Shown here one piece after another: positions 28,895 through 41,300 of a stretch of 64,000 nt of DNA; within the stretch, counting starts at the first letter, position 1, and each line of letters begins with the position of its first letter. Source of the stretch: Apis mellifera. Taxonomy: Eukaryota > Arthropoda > Insecta > Hymenoptera > Apidae. The position numbers and the translations under genes were made by a program. The stretch lies in NCBI RefSeq assembly GCF_003254395.2, contig NC_037643.1, forward strand, positions 15,365,463 through 15,429,462, read 5' to 3'. The notes under the pieces were generated by a model. The model was not told where the DNA came from and made no database searches. It worked only from the letters and a program-made list of their open reading frames with translations.

Positions 28895-31800
28895 CAATAC
28901 AAGTCAGAAAATATGATTGATATCTCTATCCAGGAAGTATCGAAGCGAGTTCGTTTCATGATGAATATAATATCTCACTCTCTCTCTCTCTCTCTCTTCT
29001 CATATTTGTTTTTTTTTTCATTCAACATTTTTTAATCATTGCACGGAGAATTCTATGAGAATTTGTGGAATTTGTACGTGTGATTCGCATGACCTCGATT
29101 TAGAAAAAAAGATTACTTTCAACTTCTCAAGTATGTAATTTCTTTGTTTTTTTTTTTCTTTCTTTCCTTCTCGAATTATTATTTCCATTTCAAATTGATC
29201 ACATCCTGATGCGTTTCCGCCATAAAAAACAAATGAACGCCTCAACGGTTCAAATGGATTAAAAATTAAATAAAATTTTAGCCTCGACGCTAAAAGTAAT
29301 ATGAAAGTGTGCATAATCGTTTCCCACTTGGAGAAAGTAAATGATCTTGGTAAAGACGAAGAGAGAGAGAGAGAGAGAAAGAAAAAAAATAGAAGGACTT
29401 TTCATTAGTCGTGATAGATCAGAACAACTCACCCTCGACCATCCAAACCGCGACCTCGATTTCGATCTTGATCTTGATCTCGATCTGGACCTCGACCCCG
29501 ACCCCCGGGCACAACCACGATCTAGTCCTCTTCCTCTGGCTAGTTTCGATTCTTCGCGGTGTTGCCTGTTATAATAGCAGTTTTCCCGGGCTGCGGTTGT
29601 CGTACTGTAAAGTTGGACCACCTTTCTTACGAGCGAGAGAAAAAAATCGATAACCGAGCGAGAAATGGATCTCCTTCGATCGAAACTATTCGTCGCGGTG
29701 ATATTTCGAAGGTTAGAAAATTTCACGATAATGTATATATATATATATATATGTGTGTATATATCGAACGCTCGACACTCGTTTCGAGTTTCGAGCGATT
29801 CAAACTGCGTTATTGGTTATCGTTCAAATATTTCCGCATTTCATCCAGAGAGTTTGGTTCCATCGAGAGTGTTAAAAAAAATAGGTGTATTGTATTATAT
29901 ACGAGCGACGGAACTGAACGCCGAGGAAGCGAACGCCACGCTTAGACGCGTTTCAGAGTTTCGAATGGGACTGTGAGCCTCGTAGAAGAGACATGCTGCC
30001 TATGAGTCCCGACTAGTCCCACTTACCAACCAACCAGAGACTCCTTGACTATGCGTGGAATCCTATGCTGCATCTCCGCCAATCCTCTACCTTCCTTTGC
30101 TCCTCCATCGACACATCTACCTATCCACTGCCGACTGGATACTCTAGATCGATACTCTGTATAGATGTATTATTTTCATCCTTGCTGGAGGAGAGAGCTA
30201 TTAGGGGCGAAATTTGACGGAAGGGAATCGTGACGTACCTGGTTGTAGAAGAGACTTGTACTGGATCGTTAAAAAAAAAAATATGTATATATATGATATG
30301 AGATATTCGATGCAGTAAATGCAACCTTTTTTCCCTACTTCTCGTCCTATTCCACGTTCCCACGCTTTAGTTCCTTTTCCTCGTTTCTTGGTTATGTTCT
30401 TTATCTTTTTCTTACTCTGTATCTTTTCTCTTTAATCGTATCTTCCTCGTAATTTCGATCCCGTGGGGATTAATAAATATATACTTCTTACCTCGATAAG
30501 AAAATATTCGTATTATTATTATTCTTGTTTCTTCGATTGGAAATATCAATTGAATTAGTATTACCGTTAAATTAACAAACGTATATAAGAGCCGAGTATT
30601 TAAATTTACATCGAGTTAATTGCGCATGCGCATGCGCATGAACCGTAGTTGAAAAAAGCGAAAACGGAAGCAAATCGAGTAACATCGATAGCAACGGTAC
30701 CGCTACTTTTCACGCGTTCGATCGAATACCAGAAAAATATATCGAGCATGAAATCATTCTGGTTCTCATCGGGAAACTAGTTACCAGTTTATTTTATCTA
30801 TGCACCGTCGAAACCAGATCATTGAACGATAGATTCGTAATCTGACATGGTCTTGATTTTTTGCATATAACACTAAGCCCTACATCTCCGATCTCTGTAA
30901 CATGCTGATCCTCCCCTTGCAAATGTAACCAATCTATGTAACGATTTCTTTAATGTATCCACTTACACATTATAATGCATGTGTAAATGATACGTACTAT
31001 CCACAATAGTGATTTAATTAAATTTACATGTTATACTTGAGCAGCCAATATCGAAACGTGTTAATATGTGTTAATAAACTTTTGCAAATTCAACCAAATA
31101 TATTAAGTTTATTTTAATTATTATTGCATTCACGTGATGTATCTATTTTTAATCAATTTTCACAATGATATTTTTGAATATCTCTTTCTTTTCTTTCACT
31201 TTTCCATATTATTTTTATGTTTTCTTACAAACATCATAATTTTTTGATAAATTTGCTCTTTACAACAATCATATTTTTTCAGCACAAAAAATGTGCTTTG
31301 TTACGTGCAAATGACGTGTATATATAATTATAATAGCAAATTATCAACTGGTAATTTAATTATTAATATAGCTTGATATATTAAAAAGATGCAATGTTAA
31401 ATTATATATTTTAAATGCAAAAAATTAATATTTGAACATTTAATTTTATTGCTCGCAATTCATGGATTCACAATTCATGCATTTCTAATCGGTAACTTTC
31501 AGATTCTTAGCTATGTAAAGAAAGCGTTAATACTTTAAAACTTTCGCCATCTAGCGTCGCATGTTGGAAACTTGTATCAAAGATTTAATTTATCGACTGA
31601 AGAAAATTTATTTATTTTTATGAAAAGCGAAAAAAATGGGGAACAAATTTTATTCTTTAAAATCAAATTATGTTTATTTTATTCAATAATATTTTATTTA
31701 TTAATTATTTATTAATATGATTTTTTTTAATCTAAACTTTGACAATCTAATTTAATTATCGTTCTGTTTTAACTCGTATATTGTTAAAGAAAGAAAATTG

Positions 31801-32297
31801 ATGATCTTATTTAATTATATAATCTTGATAATAATAGTAAATCTATTAGTAATTGTAATTTATTAATAAATGACAATTATAGTTATATAATATATATTAA
31901 TAGTGATGGCGCAGTTAATAGTGAAATTTATTTATTTCACTTATTTAAAAATTAAATATTTACAAACACGATATTACATAATTCTTAGCAATATAATATA
32001 CCGAATACAATTCACAAATAACATCGTTCCCAAAACAATCGGTAAATAGGGATGTTATAAGTAATATTTTTTTAGTTTAAATATGTGATCATTATATGAC
32101 ATCCTATATAATACAATACAAATATATATAACAAATAAATCCCATCAAAACCAAACGGAATATTCAACGTTCAATATTTTTTATTATTTTCGATTAAAAA
32201 CGAGAAAATTTTCCTCGTCAAAATGATATCATATGTATTTCGATGTATAAATGTATATAAATCAAGAGAATAACGTGGTGTTTAACGTATTTAATGG

Positions 32298-32372
<75 letters not shown>

Positions 32373-35300
32373 ACGGTAAACTTATAGATTCAAAATGAAC
32401 GGCAATTATTCAAAAAGATCCAAGTTTGATACAAAAGTTGGGATCAATCGCTTTCCGTGATTTTCTTCTTGTTTGAAAAAGTATGCTTTGACAGTTTCAT
32501 AAATCAACAATGCACATGCCGATCACAAATATCACAAACGGATGTTTTCTCTTATTTCATTATACGTATATTCATAATAGTGCGATACGTTTTAAATTTT
32601 TTAAATTCAAACGTTATAAATCGCTTCAGAATGATGCGATTGCGAGGGTACGCAATATCCACTGTACGTTTTAATCTCTAATGCACCGGAATAGGATCTT
32701 GCTGGAAGTGAACCCGGGTCGGTGTGCCTTCTTGGACATCGATGACCTTTTGGGCACTGACAAAGAGGCGATGCATTTACCTCTTCAAGCTGGGAACTCC
32801 GTCTCTTTCGTACAGTAAACAATCGACAAGGTTCTTTGTGTTGACAACGTAATCTCTGAAAAGATTAACAAAATTGACTTATTTACCTTTTCATCTTTTT
32901 GGTTGAAAAAATTGACATTCTTCTTGAATATTCACAAACATATGCAAGAATGTTCAATATATATACATGTATATATAGATACATGTACATATCTTTTCGT
33001 TACATACTTGAACTTTTCTTGCGAATATACTACATTCATTCTCATTATTGACAAGATGGAATCTTTTTTGGATCCAATAATATAACGAAACGAGCATTTA
33101 AATTTTTTCAAATATACTCGAAATCTAAATTTTTCTTTGTTTTTTACTCTCCATAATTATGTTATCGAGAGAAATGAAATGAGGTTAGAATTCCGTATCC
33201 CTAGCACGAACTGTGAGCTTGTAACGAATAAATATACCATACATATGTATATTTACCACGTACGGAAGCGGAAAAGGGAATGCATACGCCAACACAAATG
33301 CGAATACGGACGAATGAAAAAGACTTACGCTTTGAGGAGAGCAGGCAAATGCATAAATAAATCCTGGGTTTCCCTCGGAAGACCTATAGGCTTGTCTTCG
33401 AACTAGATAAGGTACGCTGCCCGGCCGGCATCGGCAATAAACTCGCTGAACCGTTGCATTAGCTGGCCCCCCTCCAGGAGCTAAGGTCCATGTGACGTCT
33501 CTGTAAACAGTAAACGGCCATCTTGTATACGAGACGCGTGTATATCTGTGTTAGACGCGTAAAGCATTCGCGAATCGGTACGTTTGATCGTTCCGCTACT
33601 TGATGTATACTCTCGATTAGACGGACGATCGCGACTAACTTGAAGTAACGACAGATGGGTAGACGTTTCACCGGCTCGCAAAGCTTGTACTGCCGTGTTT
33701 TATCAACTATCGTATGCCCGTCATCTCCGTGTAAACTACTGGGACAAGTACGACCATCCGGACAACGGCATTGCCTCTCGACCCAAGGCGATCCGTATAA
33801 ATCCACCTTGCTGCAAACTTCACTTCGGTCCGAACATTCGGGCAGTTCGTCTTCACTGTCCTGGAAAATTATAATTAAAAATACGTTTCTATTAGCGTTT
33901 TATGCATAAAACGTAAATATAATTAATGTTTAAATTCGAAGATTCTGAGAATCTGTTTTATAATCAGATTTGAAATTGATTAAACTTTTTTATTCGACTT
34001 ACTTCACTTCATTGTATCGTTGATCGAGAAACAATTCGATTATCGCGTTCGATATTGTTATACTCGTTCTCGTTTTCGTTAAAAATCGATTTTAACAAAT
34101 TTTTAATTTCCAACTATAAGAGTTAATCGACCGAAGAACGAAAAACAACACAAAGATCCGTTAGTCCTTTGAAATGAAGACTAATAAAAGCAACAACACG
34201 ATCGATAGCGGATCACGGTCACCACGTACCGTTCTCAGCTTGACCCCGCTTCACAAGAAACGTTCGGCCTATAAAGGACAGATAAAGGACCAGAGAAGAT
34301 ATACAAGCTTAGTACTTTCGATATTTTTACTCAATATATTTATTTATTATTTCTTCATTTTTGTTTCACATTTTATTTCTGTTTATGTTTTTTAAATTAT
34401 AATTTTCAATATTTAACTTAATCTATTTGAAATAAAATAAAAATATAGAATGTGATTTGACGATTACATTGTTATATCGTTAAACTTATTTTGATCGTAT
34501 CGTATATTTAACGTATTAGTCAATTTTCATTTATATAATTTTTATAATTTAAGATCTTCAAAAAATGCATTATATATAACTTATTAATTGATAAATCGAT
34601 CGATTCAATTTCGATTTTTTAAATAACTGTATCACGGATAAAAAATGAATCAAAGAAAATCCACAAGATTGCATTAAATAAGAAAAGAATTTGCGAGCAC
34701 GTGTGCAAGAGAGAAAAACGGATTGAGCAAAGGAAGTTCTGTGTAACATGCTCAAGAGGTACGTGCCTCTCTGTTAAAGAATAGACATCTGGTCTAACTA
34801 CACTATTCAAACGGCGTCGGTCAATCCGCTGAATGAGGCAATCACGTACGTCCTGTCGACTCGTCGTTTGCAATCTACGTGCTGTTCGAGCACCTAAGCT
34901 AAACATCTCAAATTCCCTTTCTTAGATTTTTACCAGTATACGTCTTCTTTTCACGTCCTCTATTCCATCTCTTTTAATCTTCATATTTAAAAATATCAAA
35001 TTAAGTGTAGAAATAAATCTCATCTTTTCGATTTTAACAACAATAATCACAGTTGCAACAATTATACAATTAAGAAATATACAAATACTTGGAAATATCG
35101 ATTTAACTTCAATTTCATTCATATAAAAATCGAATTTCACTTTCCAAGTTTCCATCATTAATGTAAATCTATTTATTATATATATTGTAACTATCGATCG
35201 ATCGTTTCTCATCTTTAAAATCTTAAAATAGATACTCGTTTCGAAATATTCGAGAAATCATTTTCTTTGTCTTTTCAAATAAATTAGATTATCTCTCGAT

Positions 35301-38300
35301 TTCTACAAAATTCGTATAGGTTAAGTTGAAAGATTCGTGGAAATTCAAATATTTGTATCAAAAATGAAAAACACGATAGAATAGAATCGATTTTAAGAAG
35401 AACTGTGTTAATATTATAAGTATATCGGGCAACCAAGTCTCTTTTAAAATGATTGGCCACTTTTTCCTTTCTCTGTACCTTCTTATTGCCGAGTCCCTTC
35501 CGTTCTCCCATATTCCCTTCTCTTTCTTCCATCCCCACCTTACCACTGCCTTACCGTTCCCAGAAGATCGTACGTATTAAAACCTTCGGTGGCTGCAAAC
35601 TAAAATGGGATAATAGGGAGGCCGGAAAGGCTGCGCGTTCCATCCGGAAGTTCTCACGCGTCTCTCGCTTCTCTCATAGCCACAGTGAAAATGACACCTG
35701 GTTCTTGAGCCATAGTATGTATAATAACCATATGCTCGTGTGCGTACGCGTGCATGTATGCGTGTTCCGCGTTCCATGTATATTTATATATATGTATATA
35801 TACGTGTGTATATATATATGTATATATATATATAGTTACGTATTATGACAGATAATCCAAGGAACATACGCGGCGTTCGATTAAAGATGTGAGCTTAGAA
35901 TTTTATCTCTTTGTCTTTGTATCTTATTTCTCATAATTTTTATGAAACTTTTTACATTGTATAGTACATTGTTGTATATTATTTTCCTATTTCAAATTAC
36001 CAAATTATGCAAATGTATATTACAACTTTATCTTATAATGCAATTTTTTTAAAATAATTTTTTTTATTATTTTATAATTTGTATTTAAAAATTTCATAAA
36101 ACAATGAAAGAGAATATAAATTGAAAGAAACTTGGTCATATAAATATGTTTGATATAATAGGAAAAATGTCGAAGGAATGTCATTTCCAAATTGATCGCG
36201 CGATCACTTTCTCTTTTCTCTTAGATAATTCGAAGAGTATATAATAACAAGTATTATACAAATATCTTTTTATTGTAAGAATTTAAAAGTATTTATTATC
36301 TTTTTTTTCATTAATATTTTCCATTAACATGGATTACAAGTTTTAAACAGAGATATTTACCTCTTACGATAATTTTACGATTGAAAAACTTCTTCTTAAT
36401 AATTGTAAACAACGAATAACAAATTTTTCGAAATAAGTAGAAAGGAAGATTTAGATAATCAATGATATATTTTTTTAACGAGATCAAAAATTTATTAAAA
36501 ATCATTTGAATAATTATTTTCCTATGAAATAGTATATATTTTAATATTAAAAATTATATATCAGTTTTATATCGAATGCATAGAATAATTCGTATATGAC
36601 AGGTGGCAAAAGGAACAAAACGTTATAAATGCTTACCCCGATTTGATAAAGGACTCTAGGCGGTTGATGCATCGGTCGATGTTTTCTCTTCTGATCGATC
36701 AGATCAAGCTCAATCGCTGTATCTTCGAACTCTTGCAACTTTGCAAGATACTTTCCATCGTCGAAAGACAAATATTCGTTGAGAAATTTTTGTCCAGTCT
36801 CGTCGAGCTCTACGCCAACTAGGCTGCCTTTGCTCTCGCGAACGAGCAATTGGCCGAACATTGCCAACAAAAAACAGATCAAATCGGCCATTCTTTCGCG
36901 CACGCGCGATGCTTCCTTTTCCTTCCTTCCTTTTCTCTCTTCCTTCCTTCCTTTTCCCTCTTCTCCGCGCGTCCAACGAAATAACTATATTTGATATACA
37001 AGTTTTTACTGATCGGTGATCGCGACGATCACCGATCATCGAACGAATGCCTCTATCGTTATGTAAACAATGCGGTCGCCAATTTTCGAACAAAATCTAA
37101 TGTGAAAAGTCAAAATAATAGGATACATTTGCACATAAATATATCACGATTCATTGCAACCATTTATCTCCCATTTTTTTTCATTGACGCATAACAGAAA
37201 TATCGTTTCTCTAATTCGAGATGATATTGTGATTTCTGTTGAGATAATAATAATTTAACAAAAATGCGTAAATGTTACTAATCTTTTTTTATGTAATCGC
37301 TCCTCGCACAAATTGTTTTATTTTCTCGTCTTATCATCGCTGACCGTAACGGTCGAATATGGAGAATATCTTTCTTTCTTAGTTGTCACGATCAAATATC
37401 AATTTTCAATGACTATTTTTTTTTTTTGACCATCCTCCCCGCTTATCCATCGAACTTCGAGAAACTCGGTTGAAACTCGAGCCGATCGTCTCCGCGCGTA
37501 AAATCGATTTTTCCACCGTTTCAAATTCCCTCGGTTGGTATTATCGCATTCAATGACAGAAAACACATTCACCGACTTCTCGGCGAGAGGACCAACAGCA
37601 ACGTGGCCGGTGCTTGCACACGGTCTCGAGAAACGGTCACAGTTTCTGTACACGATTGTACATTAATACACGATGTAATAATAAACGCTGTTTCTCCCGT
37701 GTCCTTGCGTTCTCTCGCAGTCTCTGTCTTCTTTATCGGCACGTCCTACGTACCCGACATCCTACGTTCGAACTACGATCAATTGTTTTGCAACACGACT
37801 CGATTTAATCCGAGGTTAAAACGAGGCTCGCAACATTCGCGGTGCGTCGTGCCTATACTATTTCGTTCGACTGAACTTCTAACAGCTAGAGGCAAAACAT
37901 GAATGAGTCTCCCTTCTCTGCTCTTCTTTTTCCACTCCATTCCACTTTACTCCACTCCATTCCACTCCGTTCCATACTACCCCACTCCACCCCACTCCAT
38001 TTTACTCTCCACTCTCCACTCTACTACACTCTACTCCACTCCACTCCACTCCACTCCACTCCACTCCACTCCACCCAATGCTTCATTCCATTCCACTCCA
38101 CCACACCACACCATACCACACCACATCACTCTATTCCATTCCAATCTACTCCACTCCACTCCACTTCGACACAGCTCTCTTCTTCTCTTGCATCCTTCTC
38201 CTTCGGATGCAACCACCGAGTCCAAGCCACCACTCGTTACTTAGACTTTTCTTGCTCCGCTTTGCCATCTCTCTCTCTCTCTCTCTCAGTTTTATTTTTC

Positions 38301-41300
38301 GCCTTTTTTCGTCCTCCTTTATCCTATTCGCCTTTCTTCCTCCCTCCTCCTCCTCCCCCTGCTCATACTTCCTCTTGTACCTTCTTTTTTCGTCAACTTT
38401 TATCTCCTCTCCTTCACGTTTCTTTTATCCTTTTGTCCCTTCGCTTCCGCCTTTATTTTAGTTTATTTTTTTTTTTAATAGCTTAACTCGCCTTTATATC
38501 TGTCTATATAAGTTCCTCCTCTTCCTCCGATGGTAATTTTTTTTCCGTGCAGAGAAAAAAGAAACGGTGTGTTTATTCTTCGAGAAAAATTCTTCTACAC
38601 TCGAACACGTTATACGTGATGCAACGATGAAATTGACTTGCTGCTGGGATCAGATTTGTATGGAACGCGGGAACGCGCACGGTCGGTAATCCAAGAATAG
38701 GAAAAGAGAGCCCCCCCGTGTCACGTGTAACATTTACCAAGCGTACTTGGAAATATCTCGGGATAGGGACAACGCGAAACACATAAGTAATCGGTACAAT
38801 CCACTACGTAGCGCGTAAAAACGTGTGGGTGGTTTGGTTAGGTTGGTCGAACGTTGGTTCTCAAGATCATCTCGACGCGAGATCGCGTTTGTATTCGAAA
38901 GATTATTACCGTCGAATCGAATTAAACTTGCGCAATGGGTTCTACCGCACGTTTTGGATGCACGATTATTTATTTATTTTCCATTTTTAAGGTTCGTTCG
39001 TTCGAAATAGAAGATGATTTGACAATTGTAATTTCAATGGCAGATCTGTCGCATCTAACAGCCAATAGCGTTCGCTCATTGAAATTACTGTCGTGTGCGA
39101 GGGATTGTTGTGTGCTGCCACTATATTGTAAGCGGCCGATTGTGTAACATCAACAGAGGCAGTACATCTAATTACGTGACAATAATAATAAAAATTATAA
39201 GCAAAATATCTACGCATTTTCCAAAGAACAAACAATATTCTTTTTGTGTATATATGTATATAAAACATATTTATAGCTAATATATCGAAAATGTTGGTTT
39301 TAATCTCTTTTAAGTAACTTAAATTTCATCGTTATTTTATATATCGCTCTAATTAAAATTTAATGTTTAAAATATACGGTTCCAAATCATGCACAAGATT
39401 TTCCAAAGAGCGATCGTGAGTTTGAGGATCGCTGTTTCATTGATTGAGGCCGCGATCCATTCACTCATACTTTTTCTCTTTTCCTTTACAGTTCTTCACT
39501 CTTCTCTCATTTGTTTCCTCTGTCTACCTGCATTGCTGTGTACTCTTACTCTCCTTTATTTATAAAAACGAATAGGAAGAGAGATAAGAGCCCGATTCTG
39601 TGTCTGATTTTATCTCGTCGCATCAGATCGAAGAATAAAACGGAATATAAGTCAAAGAGAGTGAGATAAAATTATTTTACGACTTATGAATATATTTATT
39701 TATTCGAATTAGAATTTTCTCTCATTTTAACTTTTCTTTCTTTTCCTTTGCTTTGATGTACCTGTAAATGCGCGAGAAAAGAACTCGGAATAACGATAGA
39801 TGTACGCGATAACCTCGTTAAAAAAAGGCAAAATCTCTAATCTACGATCTTTTCCTTTTTACATACGTTTAATTATTGCGAGTTCACGTGCAATCTTTTC
39901 TTTAACTCATAAATAATACATGCATATCTTTAAGACCATAAGTTTTAGGTTATTTTTTTTACCTTTGAAGATTTGTTTTCCCGTGTTGGCGATTATTCAT
40001 TACAACAAATTTTAATAAATTCGCTCCATCTCCACTTAGAGAACCACTGTGTGTGTGGCATGAATGAATTCTTGCCCGTTGAGAGAGGAGCAAGACTTGC
40101 TTACGATTCGACGAGGAGTTTGAAAACAAGGTGGGGTTGAGAGAGTAGAGCATCGAGGTAGAGAAGCCTAGTAGAGAGAGGGGAATTGTAGCGTTGGAAG
40201 TAAAGTTATAGAGGTGAAACTCTCAACAAGAGATTGCAGCATAGTAGCGAGAGAAAAGGAAATAGCGAGGGAGAGAGGGAAGTGTGTTTGTATGTATGTA
40301 TGCATGTGATACGCGGTGAGATCGTAACGTTACCACGAGTAGGTAAAAAAAGGGGATACACCAGATTCTTGCATGTACCGGCAACGGGAGAAGGATGGAA
40401 AAGGGCAGGTGAGTGCAGGTGCCGCAACCTACGACCGGAAACTATGTTCTTTACTCTTTGACTGTAAATGCTGTGCTCTACTCTATGCCTTCACCTTCCT
40501 AGCGAAGAATCTCTACCGACGGAGAAATAGATCGTTTTAAATGGGAAGGGAGACGTTATCCATGTAACCTAGAAATCTTTTTCGAATAGAACATCATCTA
40601 TATCTTTTATATAGTATATGAAATTTTGTTTAAATATATTGTTTCAATATATATCATATATTTTAGAAAAGCGTAATTCAAAATTATTATCGAATTAACG
40701 TAAAATTTTTAAATTTGCTATATTGTTTAAATAATAATAATAAAAAAAAAGATAAAGAAAAAATAATTTTGTTTCAGGGAAATTATATGCAGTGTTTGGA
40801 AAAAGACAAGGACGGGTGATTGCCGCGGAAAGTGCCCTCGGATTTGGTGGACAATTTCGCGTACTTGCAACTTTACCTGTGCCGGAGAGTTTTCAACTTG
40901 CCAGGGAACTGCGAACTCAGACATCCGGGCTGGCCAGTCCTCAACTGGTTTTCAGTCATTGGGAGGCAAGTTTTTCCATGTAAAGGGAACACGCGGTCAA
41001 TATCTCGATATTTTTCCACTTTTCAATATCACGAAGTAATTATTAAATATTCGCAAAAATATATTTTGTTTTCCTTTGGTCAGTTCTATATTATAATTAA
41101 TCAATTATTAATTAACTGCAAAAATCAAAATTATTTTTTTCCCAATAAATATATTGTCATTTATAATAATCATTTATTTATCTATATGTAGATCCTTATT
41201 TATTTTCATTTTTCTAACTATTTCACGAACAAAATGGTATACATAAATATATATATTCTAAATATGAATAAATTAGCATTTCATGATTTTATAAAAATCA

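Larger units (their letters stand above)
26571..32606. other. Spacer between nested genes A and B inside the EFL1 intron
   Basis: Contains the 5' UTR and promoter of gene A and the 3' UTR of gene B. Seen in it: purine/pyrimidine-rich low-complexity stretches (26890-27480), poly-T and poly-A runs (28470-28490, 28866-28894), a CpG-rich island at about 29400-30130, tandem GCGCATGC motifs at 30621-30640, and a long CT repeat at 32307-32370. ORFs here (for example 29341-29574 plus and 29259-29726 minus) come from a GATCTC-type hexamer repeat and are not convincing genes. Confidence 0.4.

Noticed and set aside
29259..29726. Arg-Ser repeat ORF resembling an SR protein (minus) and Asp-Leu ORF (plus)
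   Set aside because: Both come from a six-base repeat read on each strand; no RRM or other domain and no splice context.
34619..34906. 95-codon minus ORF in the first intron of nested gene B
   Set aside because: Somewhat GC-richer than the flanks, but no domain, and gene B exons join in phase without it.
20394..36891. Nested genes A and B as one gene
   Set aside because: B has its own stop codon at 32607-32609 and A has its own start and signal peptide at 26570.
37899..38486. 195-codon Ser/His/Pro-rich ORF and overlapping frames
   Set aside because: Produced by the CCACT pentamer and CT-rich low complexity; no non-repeat content.
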